From Capnocytophaga sp. (GTDB lineage Bacteria; Bacteroidota; Bacteroidia; Flavobacteriales; Flavobacteriaceae): a stretch of DNA of 64,000 nucleotides. Shown one piece after another: positions 36,040 to 43,769 of the stretch (position 1 is its first letter; each line of letters begins with the position of its first letter). The translations under genes and the position numbers were made by a program. A model generated the notes under the pieces. It was not told the DNA's origin and made no database searches. It saw nothing but the letters and a program-made list of their open reading frames with translations. The DNA lies in the NCBI GenBank assembly GCA_030530525.1, contig JAUMUT010000004.1, positions 1 through 64,000 of the forward strand, in the 5' to 3' direction.

Positions 36040-37083
36040 TTATTTTCTGCCTGTAAATTCCTCATCACTAAGGGTTTTCATAAAGGCGATAAGTGCATTT
36101 TTTTCGTCTTCGGTTAGAGGAATGCCTAATTTTCCTGTTTGTGCGAAATATTTTCTCATTTCGGGGTCAAGGTTAGGATATTCTTGTACGCCATCTGTTA
36201 GAAAATCTAAAAAATCTTTAAGTGTGGCATAGCGTCCATCACGTCCGTATGGAGCTGTGTATTCTACATTTCGCAAACTTGGAACTTTGAATTTTAAAAA
36301 ATCTTCTTGTTTCCCTGTTCCTCTACGGAATCCATCATCTTCGGTTTCAGGATTGTAAGGTATTCCAATATTTCGGAGAGTTTGGTCTGTAAATAAATCT
36401 GTACTATGGCAAGAAGCACATTTTTGTTTAAAAATTTCCAGCCCTTTTTGTTCTTCTGCGGTAAAAGATTCTCCTTCATTTCTGATAACTTTGTCGTATT
36501 TGCTATTTGCAGAAATGAGCGTAAGCATATATTGAGTAATGGCTTTTAACATTCCATCTCGGGAAAAAGTATCTGACCCAAAAGCCTTTTTAAATAGTAT
36601 TTTATATTCTGGGTCGTCTTTTATTTTATTTTCTACATTTTGTAGCGTTTCTCCCATTTCTTCATCGGTAACGATAGGAACAATCGGCTGTCTATGCAAT
36701 TCGGTAATAACGCCGTCCCACATATATTTATCAAGAAATAAAGCATTTTGTATTGGCGGAGTATTGCGCATTCCTATTCTTCCTTCTACTCCTACGGCTC
36801 TTTGTGTTCTTATTTCAGAAGGGTCTGTAAAAGCAAATTTTCGTTGATGGCACTTAGCACAAGAAATAGTATTATCTAAACTTAAACGAGGGTCAGAAAA
36901 AAGTTTTTTTCCTAACTCTACGCCATATTCAGTTGGGTAGTTACTTTCTAAATCGTACTGAATTTTAGGAAAATTAGAAGGAATGTGTAAATGTATTCTT
37001 CTGTTTTCAAAAATATTCTCCGTTTTTTCTTCTCTACACGACCAAATACTTAGTGATATAAGAATTAATAAAAAGTTTTTCAT
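36040..37083 (-). CDS. MbnH-like dihaem cytochrome c peroxidase (copy 2)
   Basis: Paralogue of the gene at 33782-34813, 347 aa from the ATG at 37083 (lipobox IWSC, Cys16). The frame is open to 37131, but that extension lacks a signal and covers part of the hairpin, so it was rejected. Haem motifs CAKCH and CASCH are intact, with GMRNTPPIQNALFLDKYMWDG and KVPSLRNVEYTAPYG. Only 38 nt separate its stop from MbnP1, and no promoter is evident there, so all four genes may form one transcript. Confidence 0.82.
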   Translation of the reverse strand: MKNFLLILISLSIWSCREEKTENIFENRRIHLHIPSNFPKIQYDLESNYPTEYGVELGKKLFSDPRLSLDNTISCAKCHQRKFAFTDPSEIRTQRAVGVEGRIGMRNTPPIQNALFLDKYMWDGVITELHRQPIVPIVTDEEMGETLQNVENKIKDDPEYKILFKKAFGSDTFSRDGMLKAITQYMLTLISANSKYDKVIRNEGESFTAEEQKGLEIFKQKCASCHSTDLFTDQTLRNIGIPYNPETEDDGFRRGTGKQEDFLKFKVPSLRNVEYTAPYGRDGRYATLKDFLDFLTDGVQEYPNLDPEMRKYFAQTGKLGIPLTEDEKNALIAFMKTLSDEEFTGRK

Positions 37084-37107
37084 TAGATTTTGTTGTTGGT
37101 TAGTTTT

Positions 37108-37140
37108 AAGAAAAGAGGTTGTTTGTGGCAACCTCTTTAT
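37108..37140 (-). terminator. terminator-like hairpin between MbnP2 and MbnH2
   Basis: AAAGAGGTTG / CAACCTCTTT (10 bp, 7-nt loop) followed by TTCTT on the minus strand, 25 nt before the MbnH2 ATG. It mirrors the hairpin at the same place in the other MbnP-MbnH pair. Confidence 0.7.
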
Positions 37141-37164
37141 TTTTGTTAGATATGTTAAAAAATA

Positions 37165-38007
37165 TTAATGAAGATGATCCACTGAGAACATTCCACCTTT
37201 TATATTTTCAACAAAATCATCAGCGCCAACTACGCTATGAATATTGTTGTTATCAGATGTTAAAGTGATTTTTTTAGTTCCGCTTAAATATTTATCCAAA
37301 TCTACTTTTATATGAATAGCAGATTTTTTGTCTTTTTCTACTTTTAATACAGCGGTAATAGGAAGCTCTATTTGGATAGCCCCAGAAATAGATTGGCTAT
37401 TTGCAGATGCTACTTTGTCTCCTAAGTGAAGTTTAAAAGCAGAAGCATAATCATCTCCATAAAAACCTTCAAAGCGCAGATGTCTGTATCCGTTTTTCCA
37501 TTTCCAGTTCATACCTTCTTTAGTTGTTTTATCAAAAAAATCTTTTTGGAAATTTTCTCCTTTTTTAAATACTTCTTCTGAAATTCCAATTAAAAATTTA
37601 ACTTTGCTGTATTCTCCTACTGGAATATCAGAAAGGTTAAAGTGATGAGAATGTTCCTCCGCTTGGTTGATGATTTGAGCTCCTTTGTTAGGATTTCCGT
37701 GGTTATATTGTACTTCTTTTCCGTCTTTGGTAACCAAACTAACATCACTAATAATGTATTTTAACACTTCAAATTTATGTTTTTGGTTGTTAGAAGAAAC
37801 TAATTCTGTCCCCACAGATGTTTTATTATCATTTGTGGCTAATTTTATAGAATTTCCAACGGTCTTATAAACATTATCAAAATGTAATTCTACTGTTCCC
37901 TTTTCTTCATTGGGCGTAGTTCCATTGTTGTCGTCATCTTTCTTACAAGATGTAAAAGTTAAAATACCTGCTGTTGCAACAGCAAAAATTGTTTTTAAAT
38001 TTCTCAT
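37165..38007 (-). CDS. MbnP-family lipoprotein (copy 2)
   Basis: Lipoprotein (lipobox FTSC, Cys21) of 280 aa consisting of the MbnP domain alone: LHFDNVYKTVG, KFEVLKYIISDVSLV, EEHSHHFNLSDIPVGEYSKV, and the motif MNWKWKNGYRHLRFEGFY with two Trp. The end is His-rich (NNIHSVVG, GMFSVDHLH). First gene of the MbnP/MbnH block. A TAATTTTG element lies at 38031-38038. By family it should bind copper at a modified Trp and His residues; no metal has been shown for this protein. Confidence 0.8.
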   Translation of the reverse strand: MRNLKTIFAVATAGILTFTSCKKDDDNNGTTPNEEKGTVELHFDNVYKTVGNSIKLATNDNKTSVGTELVSSNNQKHKFEVLKYIISDVSLVTKDGKEVQYNHGNPNKGAQIINQAEEHSHHFNLSDIPVGEYSKVKFLIGISEEVFKKGENFQKDFFDKTTKEGMNWKWKNGYRHLRFEGFYGDDYASAFKLHLGDKVASANSQSISGAIQIELPITAVLKVEKDKKSAIHIKVDLDKYLSGTKKITLTSDNNNIHSVVGADDFVENIKGGMFSVDHLH

Positions 38008-38030
38008 TTATGTTGAATTTTAATTTGTTA

Positions 38031-38038
38031 CAAAATTA
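38031..38038 (-). promoter_or_regulatory. candidate -7 element for the MbnP2-led unit
   Basis: Minus-strand TAATTTTG, 24 nt before the MbnP2 ATG. The -33 position (about 38058-38060) holds TTC instead of TTG and overlaps the start of the 14-bp inverted repeat, as expected if an activator is needed or a regulator competes. Confidence 0.5.
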
Positions 38039-38058
38039 TTTTATCTTTATTATTTAAG

Positions 38059-38126
38059 AAAAATTGTCCGTTCTAAGAGGTTATAAGAAGCAGTAATTAA
38101 TTAAAAGCCTAAAACGGACAATTTTT
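38059..38126. repeat. 14-bp perfect inverted repeat with 40-bp spacer
   Basis: Arms AAAAATTGTCCGTT (38059-38072) and AACGGACAATTTTT (38113-38126). Centre-to-centre distance is 54 bp, about five helical turns. It starts at the -33 position of the MbnP2 promoter and extends upstream, so a regulator site pair is likelier than a terminator; the loop is too long for a good terminator. Confidence 0.7.
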
Positions 38127-38446
38127 AATATTTTAAAATTGTTTATGATATTTATTTTAAGCATAAGTAATTATATATCAATAATTTGAAAAATGTGGCG
38201 ATGTTCAAATTATGATAGGAAATTTCAGGGAATTTCTATTAAAAACTCCAAATAAAAGCTAACTCTTTCTTAAAAAGCTAACACGACTATACGATTTATC
38301 ATTCTCAAACAAGTGGCAATTGTTTAAGTGTGGCAATTAATGATAAATTATTTAAGAAAAGTATGGAATAAATATATTTTTGATAAGAAAATAGAGAAGA
38401 ATAAACGTAATTATCCTCCAAAATATATTTATTTGTAAAAGAGAAG

Positions 38447-38812
38447 TTAAACAATAGGGGGGCGCATCTGTTCTTGTACTATTTTATGTGCAAACAATTG
38501 TTCGTGGTAAAGAGTTTTTGCTGGTTTTGGTTCCAGCTGCATCATTTCAGATACTTCAAAACAAATAGGAGCTACCAAAATAATATCAATATCTTTAAGA
38601 TTGATAATCTTCGTAGCTGCCTCAGAACTGCTTTGTATGTCTTTTTTGAGCTGGCACTTTCCGTGGCAGTTCATTTCTACATTTTTCTTATTAACACAAT
38701 ACAGTTCCTCTATAAAATCTTGGTTTAAGCTAAAATGCACGACAATTAAGGTCTGCTGTATAGAAATCAGCAGAATTAATACCGACATTACTATGCTAAA
38801 AACCTTCTTCAA
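38447..38812 (-). CDS. small secreted or membrane-anchored Cys-motif protein, unknown function
   Basis: Protein of 121 aa with a hydrophobic N-terminus (about 3-26), then a conserved-looking Cys-His motif CVNKKNVEMNCHGKCQLKK (Cys39, Cys49, His50, Cys53), a polar stretch and a Pro-rich end QEQMRPPIV. I recall short flavobacterial proteins with a similar Cys-x-Asn-Lys...Cys-x-Gly-Lys-Cys pattern near metal or haem genes, but no family name. It lies upstream of the MbnP/MbnH block on the same strand, 440 nt away. A metal or haem role is a guess. A -7 element lies at 38858-38865. Confidence 0.6.
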   Translation of the reverse strand: MKKVFSIVMSVLILLISIQQTLIVVHFSLNQDFIEELYCVNKKNVEMNCHGKCQLKKDIQSSSEAATKIINLKDIDIILVAPICFEVSEMMQLEPKPAKTLYHEQLFAHKIVQEQMRPPIV

Positions 38813-38918
38813 AATAAAGTATTTAAATAATGACTTTTAAGTCTTTTTTTATGTGAGCAAAATTACAAAAATTATATGAATTTTTAAAGAACACAAAAGT
38901 TAAAAATAAGTTAAATTT

Positions 38919-39560
38919 TTATTTATCTTTTATAATAACAAAACGAGCTTTGTAGCCAGTGAGCAACGCCCAAGTTTCGCTGACTAACTCATTATTTTGC
39001 TCATCATATACCCGAAATTCGGCTGTATTTGGTCCGTACAAACCCTGATTTACCGCTTTTATTTCTATTTTGTTAAAACCTATTTTTAAAGGAATATTTA
39101 ATTTTTTAAAATCGCCAGAAAGATATACATTACTCATTATCAGTTCATCATTAAGAAAAATATCCACCAAATCTCCGTCAATAGCTCCGTAATCTCTACA
39201 AAAAATACCTACCATTTTTCCGTTACTTGAAAAATCTCCGTAATCTTGGTCCCCTTTAAAAGCAGATAAATTTTGCTCTTGTGTATCGCTAAATTTGACG
39301 GCATTTGTAGGTAAAGTGAATTCTTTGGTTACATATTTGGGCGTGTTTTCCCCAGTGAAATCTACTCCTTTTTCAGGAATTTGTAACGGAGTAACCTTCT
39401 TTTTATCAGAATAAATTTTTAACCAAGAATCACTCTTAGGTAGCTGAATATTAGCATCTTCCTTTGGGGCAATATACAATTTATTAGTAGATTTTCCTTC
39501 AGGTTGTGCATATAAAAAATAAGTTAAAAAAAATGTTAAAAAAGCGAATAAAAATTTCAT
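38919..39560 (-). CDS. secreted beta-sandwich protein, unknown function
   Basis: Predicted secreted protein of 213 aa with a signal peptide ending FLYAQ (residue 19). The remainder is rich in beta-strand segments. A C-terminal region (about 115-210; FCRDYGAIDGDLVDIFLND, KIGFNKIEIKAVNQGLYGPNTAEF) looks like a carbohydrate-binding-style or galactose-binding-like sandwich. I do not recognise a named family. It is a single gene divergent from folK. Confidence 0.6.
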   Translation of the reverse strand: MKFLFAFLTFFLTYFLYAQPEGKSTNKLYIAPKEDANIQLPKSDSWLKIYSDKKKVTPLQIPEKGVDFTGENTPKYVTKEFTLPTNAVKFSDTQEQNLSAFKGDQDYGDFSSNGKMVGIFCRDYGAIDGDLVDIFLNDELIMSNVYLSGDFKKLNIPLKIGFNKIEIKAVNQGLYGPNTAEFRVYDEQNNELVSETWALLTGYKARFVIIKDK

Positions 39561-39655
39561 TATAAAAAGATGTTTTTTGTTAATTTTTTGTGTTAGAATA
39601 AAGATATTGAGCTATTCAATTACAAAAATTATACCAAAAAAAGGATTTGATTTTT

Positions 39656-39686
39656 TTGAATAAACAAAAACAAAATAGTATCTTTG
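39656..39686 (+). promoter_or_regulatory. folK promoter giving a probable leaderless mRNA
   Basis: TTTG (39656-39659), exactly 19 nt, TATCTTTG (39679-39686), then 4 nt CCGA and the ATG at 39691. By Bacteroidota spacing the first transcribed base should be at or next to the A of the ATG. Confidence 0.7.
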
Positions 39687-39690
39687 CCGA

Positions 39691-40821
39691 ATGAAAAAGC
39701 ATACGGTTTATATATCCTTAGGAAGTAATTTAGGCAACAGAAAACAATATTTGCAGCGCGCAATAGTTGCTATCTCTCGGTATATTGGCAATGTAAATTC
39801 CATTTCTCCCATTTATGAAACTCCCGCTTGGGGATTTGTTTCAGAGCCTTTCTATAATGCTTGTATAGAGGTAGTTACGGATTTATCTCCTGAAAAATGT
39901 TTAGAAGAATTACAACAAATAGAAAAAAAATTGGGTAGGGTAAGAGATATTTCTTCTACGAAATATCAAGCTCGTACGATTGACTTGGATATTATTTATT
40001 ATGATGCTATTATTTTAGATGATAAAGGATTGCAAATACCTCATAATCAATTAAGTATGAGGAAATTTGTACTTATTCCGTTGAATGATATTATTCCCAA
40101 TTTTATACATCCTATTTTAGGGAAAACGACCCAAGAATTACTTTTAGAATGCAAAGATAACTCTTTGATAATCAAACTAAAAGAAACTTTATTTGTTCCG
40201 AAAGAATTAGATTTTTTTCATCGGTTTAATTATGTAGCAATTGAAGGAAATATTGGAGCGGGCAAAACCTCTTTGGCTACCTTTATTTCTGAACAATTTT
40301 CAGGAAGATTAGTTTTAGAACGCTATGCAGAAAATCCTTTTTTAGCAAAATTTTATGAAAATCAAGAGCGTTTTGGTTTTGCGTTAGAAATGTCTTTCCT
40401 TACAGACCGCTACCAACAAGTAAATGAACAACTTTCACAATTAGATTTATTTAACAATTTTATAATATCAGATTATGATATTTTTAAGTCTCTCATTTTT
40501 GCTTCGGTAACTTTAAATGAAGACGAATTTTCTCTTTATAGGAAAATATTTTATATTTTGTATAAAGAAATTCCTAAGCCAGATTTGTATGTTTATTTGT
40601 TACAAAATTCAGAACAACTCTTAAAAAATATACAAAAACGCGGGAGAAGTTATGAAAAACAAATTCCAAAATCCTATTTAGATGATATTCAACATAGTTA
40701 TCTTAATTTTTTGAAGAATAACACTTCTATGAATATTCTTTTTATAGATGTTTCAGAATTGGATTTTGTAGAAAATTCAGAAGATTATTACTATATTTTA
40801 TCTTTGATAAATCAATATTAA
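39691..40821 (+). CDS. folK: fused HPPK (FolK) and deoxynucleoside kinase
   Basis: Bifunctional protein of 376 aa. Residues about 1-150 are 6-hydroxymethyl-7,8-dihydropterin pyrophosphokinase, which acts in folate synthesis (YISLGSNLGNRKQYL, GWGFVSEPFYNACIEV-type motif, RTIDLDIIYYD). Residues about 180-376 are a deoxynucleoside kinase with P-loop EGNIGAGKTS (184-193), the ERYAENPFL segment and a TDRYQQ motif, for deoxynucleoside salvage. Both halves look intact. The fusion is seen in other flavobacteria. It is followed, 1 nt later, by the phosphopantetheinyl transferase gene. Confidence 0.88.
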   Translation: MKKHTVYISLGSNLGNRKQYLQRAIVAISRYIGNVNSISPIYETPAWGFVSEPFYNACIEVVTDLSPEKCLEELQQIEKKLGRVRDISSTKYQARTIDLDIIYYDAIILDDKGLQIPHNQLSMRKFVLIPLNDIIPNFIHPILGKTTQELLLECKDNSLIIKLKETLFVPKELDFFHRFNYVAIEGNIGAGKTSLATFISEQFSGRLVLERYAENPFLAKFYENQERFGFALEMSFLTDRYQQVNEQLSQLDLFNNFIISDYDIFKSLIFASVTLNEDEFSLYRKIFYILYKEIPKPDLYVYLLQNSEQLLKNIQKRGRSYEKQIPKSYLDDIQHSYLNFLKNNTSMNILFIDVSELDFVENSEDYYYILSLINQY

Positions 40822-40822
40822 A

Positions 40823-41440
40823 ATGCCTTTTTTTGACGAAATAAAATATGAAAATATTACCATTTTTTTCTGGAAAATAGAAGAAAGTTCAGAGAAATTA
40901 TATAAAGATATTACATTGTCTTTCAAAGATTTATCTATTTATCAATCTATAAAAATTGAAAAAAAACGTTTGGAATTTTTGGCTATTAGGTATTTGTTAA
41001 AAAAAGCTAAAATTTCAAGTGAGTATTTGTTTTATAATGAAAACGGAAAGCCTTATTTGTCCAATGGTTTTTCGGTTTCAATAACCCATTCTTTTCCCTT
41101 TGTGGCTCTTGCGATTGGCAATAAAGAATTAGGAATTGATATAGAAAAATGTACGCCCCGAATTTTAAAATTAACATCTCGTTTTACCGATTGGCAACCT
41201 TTATCATCACTTGATGAGGAATTGAAAATATTAGCTTTTACTCAAATTTGGACAATAAAAGAAGCTCTTTTTAAAGTAGCTAATGCAACAGAAGTAGATT
41301 TTAAAAATAATTTGATAATCAATGAGTTTCAGCCAAATTCACAACAACAAACAGCAACAATTATATATAAAAATAGCAAAAAAGAATATAATATTTATTC
41401 TCATTTTTTAGAAAATTTTGTTTGGAGTTTGGCGTATTAA
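40823..41440 (+). CDS. 4'-phosphopantetheinyl transferase, Sfp-type
   Basis: Transfers phosphopantetheine from CoA to carrier proteins. The 205-aa product has the Sfp-superfamily Mg-binding pair LGIDIEKC (about 112-119) and the motif WTIKEALFK (about 150-158), plus the upstream SVSITHSFPFVALAI strand. Target could be AcpP or another carrier. It follows folK by one base, so the two are co-transcribed. Confidence 0.85.
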   Translation: MPFFDEIKYENITIFFWKIEESSEKLYKDITLSFKDLSIYQSIKIEKKRLEFLAIRYLLKKAKISSEYLFYNENGKPYLSNGFSVSITHSFPFVALAIGNKELGIDIEKCTPRILKLTSRFTDWQPLSSLDEELKILAFTQIWTIKEALFKVANATEVDFKNNLIINEFQPNSQQQTATIIYKNSKKEYNIYSHFLENFVWSLAY

Positions 41441-41441
41441 T

Positions 41442-41873
41442 TTAAAAATCTTCTTTTATAAAATCTTCATATTCTAACCAAAAATTTTCAAAAATTTTCA
41501 TATTTTCTTCAAAAAATTCCATTGTGCTTTGCCACGTATTTTTATTATGAATACAAACATTTTCTTTTTCTACATAAATTCTAGAAATTTCTTTGTTGTT
41601 TTCTAATAAAAAATCAAATTTAAATTTAACATTTGGCAGATATTCTTCTGTTAAAATATTTTGCAAAGATAATATTTTATTGTAATATTTCTCTCTATTA
41701 TCCAAGCTACCTTCAATATCCAACATTACCATTGCTTTTTTCGTATCAAAATAGAATTTGAAGCTAAAATCCTTAATTTTAGTATTATACAAAATCCATT
41801 TATTCGGGAAAGACTTTCCAAAGGCGGTCCAAAACTCTTGTCTTAAAAGTGTAGATTCTTCTTTGCTAAACAT
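41442..41873 (-). CDS. DUF4268 protein, function unknown
   Basis: Cytoplasmic protein of 143 aa, starting at MFSKEESTLLRQEFW. An in-frame ATG 42 nt upstream (41915) lies inside the ZIP transporter gene and would add non-family residues, so 41873 was chosen. It matches the DUF4268 pattern (FWTAFGKSFP, KFYFDTKKAMVMLDIE, WLEYEDFI). Related folds occur in nuclease-like proteins, but I see no catalytic motif. It overlaps no gene at this start and lies 13 nt downstream of the ZIP gene. Confidence 0.7.
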   Translation of the reverse strand: MFSKEESTLLRQEFWTAFGKSFPNKWILYNTKIKDFSFKFYFDTKKAMVMLDIEGSLDNREKYYNKILSLQNILTEEYLPNVKFKFDFLLENNKEISRIYVEKENVCIHNKNTWQSTMEFFEENMKIFENFWLEYEDFIKEDF

Positions 41874-41886
41874 TTTTTTTATATTT

Positions 41887-42591
41887 TTATAAGAAATAAG
41901 CAGATACAAAACCAATGATAATCACTAATAATTTTTGATAGTTAAATTTATGATTTTCAGAAGTTTCAAATAAAATAACAGAAGAAATATGTAAAAATAT
42001 TCCAATAACAACGGCGGATAGTTGCATATGATATTTACCTAATTGTGGTACAAATTCTGCTAAAAAAGTTCCAAAAGGAGTCATTAATGCAAATAATGTT
42101 AAAAAAATTATTGTTTTTTTAAGACTTATTCCTGAGTCTAAAAAGAAAATAGAAAGTACCATAGCAATAGGCAAATGGTGAATAAAAATACCATAAACCA
42201 TATGGTTATGCTGATGAAGCGGAAAACCTTCCAAAACCGAATGAATACTAAGACTAATGAATAAAAGCCAAGGAAAATCATTGCTAACTTCTTGGGAATG
42301 AGCCTTGTGCATATGTCCGTGTTCTGCTCCGTGAGAGAAAAATTCTAAAATAATTTGTAATAAAATACCAACAACTATCCATATTCCTATTTCTTTTCCG
42401 TTTAAATGATTATGGTCGTGTTCCATAGAATGAAAAACTTCAGGAATAAGTGTAAAAACGGTCATCGCTAGTAAAAATGCGCCACTGAATGCCAACAAAA
42501 GTTTTATATTTCTTTTATTTTTGGGCTTTAGAAGCAAAACAATACTTAGCCCAATAAGAATAGATAAGAAAGGAAGAATATAATTTTCCAT
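41887..42591 (-). CDS. ZIP-family metal transporter
   Basis: Inner-membrane importer of divalent metals, probably zinc, 234 aa with seven or eight predicted membrane segments. A His-rich loop (HSMEHDHNHLNG and HGAEHGHMHKAHS) precedes the metal-site helix IHSVLEGFPLHQHN, where His and Glu match the HSxxEG motif. A further HHLPIAMVL motif follows. The DUF4268 gene comes after it. A TATCTTTG element is at 42629-42636. Metal preference is not certain. Confidence 0.83.
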   Translation of the reverse strand: MENYILPFLSILIGLSIVLLLKPKNKRNIKLLLAFSGAFLLAMTVFTLIPEVFHSMEHDHNHLNGKEIGIWIVVGILLQIILEFFSHGAEHGHMHKAHSQEVSNDFPWLLFISLSIHSVLEGFPLHQHNHMVYGIFIHHLPIAMVLSIFFLDSGISLKKTIIFLTLFALMTPFGTFLAEFVPQLGKYHMQLSAVVIGIFLHISSVILFETSENHKFNYQKLLVIIIGFVSAYFL

Positions 42592-42713
42592 TAAATTTCT
42601 TTTTCAAAAAATGATTTTAATAATTCGGCAAAGATACGAGTTTTTATAAAAAGAAATCATAAAAAAATCACATTATTTTAATCTTTTTTTGTAATTTTGC
42701 CATAAAAAAAATA

Positions 42714-43739
42714 ATGTATAAAAGTATTATTCGTCCTATTTTATTCCGTTTTGATCCAGAAAAAGTGCATAATTTTACTTTTTCTTGGCTTCGGGTTGCA
42801 AATAAATTTCCGTTTGCTTCTTTTTTTATAAAAAAATGCTACAAATTGGAAGATAAACGATTGGAACGAGAAGTTTTCGGGATAAAATTCCCAAATCCTG
42901 TCGGACTCGCAGCAGGATTGGATAAAAACGCAACTTTATACAAAGAATTATCCAATTTTGGCTTCGGTTTTATTGAAATTGGTACTATTACCCCAGAGCC
43001 ACAGCCAGGAAATCCTAAGAAAAGACTATTCCGTTTGCTTTCTGATAAAGGAATAATTAACCGAATGGGATTCAATAATCAAGGAGTAAAACAAGCTGTG
43101 GAACGCTTGAAAACGAACAAAAACATCATTATCGGAGGAAATATAGGTAAAAATAAATGGACGGAGAACGAAAACGCAAGCAAAGATTATCTAATCTGTT
43201 TTCATTCTTTGTTTGACTATGTGGATTATTTCGTAGTCAATGTGAGTTCGCCAAATACCCCAAATCTTCGGACACTCCAAGAAAAAGAACCTCTGAAACA
43301 ACTTTTGGAAACCTTACAAACCGAAAACCAAAAGAAGCCCAACCCTAAGCCTATCTTACTCAAAATAGCCCCAGACCTTTCTGATGAGCAACTCTTGGAT
43401 ATCATTGAGATTGTAAAAGAAACTAAAATTGCAGGCGTAATAGCTACCAACACCACCATTTCCCGAGATAATTTAACCTCAGAGAATAAAGAAGAAACAG
43501 GAGGACTAAGCGGAAAGCCACTCACCAAACGCTCTACCGAAGTTATTCGTTTTCTTTCCGAGAAAAGCCAACGAGCCTTCCCAATTATTGGAGTAGGAGG
43601 GATACACTCCGAGCGTGATGCTCTGGAAAAATTAGAAGCAGGTGCAACGCTCATTCAGCTTTATACAGGATTTATTTATGAAGGTCCTTCGCTGATAAAA
43701 AGAATCTTAAAACAAATTTTGAAAACACAAAATAATTAG
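42714..43739 (+). CDS. pyrD: dihydroorotate dehydrogenase (quinone), class 2
   Basis: Oxidises dihydroorotate to orotate in pyrimidine synthesis and passes electrons to quinone. The 341-aa length and N-terminal membrane-association helix (about 1-35) indicate class 2. Motifs [53 protein letters not shown] (catalytic Ser in the SSPNT region), LKIAPDLSD and [19 protein letters not shown] are present. A TAATTTTG element at 42692-42699 predicts a leader of only about 10 nt. Confidence 0.93.
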   Translation: MYKSIIRPILFRFDPEKVHNFTFSWLRVANKFPFASFFIKKCYKLEDKRLEREVFGIKFPNPVGLAAGLDKNATLYKELSNFGFGFIEIGTITPEPQPGNPKKRLFRLLSDKGIINRMGFNNQGVKQAVERLKTNKNIIIGGNIGKNKWTENENASKDYLICFHSLFDYVDYFVVNVSSPNTPNLRTLQEKEPLKQLLETLQTENQKKPNPKPILLKIAPDLSDEQLLDIIEIVKETKIAGVIATNTTISRDNLTSENKEETGGLSGKPLTKRSTEVIRFLSEKSQRAFPIIGVGGIHSERDALEKLEAGATLIQLYTGFIYEGPSLIKRILKQILKTQNN

Positions 43740-43769
43740 TATTCCTTTATTTTTTTATAATGATTTACA

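Larger units (their letters stand above)
38008..38446. other. repeat-rich intergenic region upstream of the MbnP/MbnH block
   Basis: No gene is visible in these 439 bases. They hold the MbnP2 -7 element (38031-38038), a 14-bp perfect inverted repeat (38059-38072 and 38113-38126), a 14-bp direct repeat ATTATTTAAGAAAA (38049-38062 and 38347-38360), AAAAGCTAAC twice (38254, 38273), GTGGCAATT twice (38313, 38330) and a 10-bp inverted repeat ATTTATCATT / AATGATAAAT (38294-38303, 38339-38348) around the latter pair. Confidence 0.7.

Noticed and set aside
38059-38126. 14-bp inverted repeat as a transcription terminator
   Set aside because: The 40-nt loop is too long and the repeat sits at the promoter of the next gene; a regulatory or element-end role is more likely.
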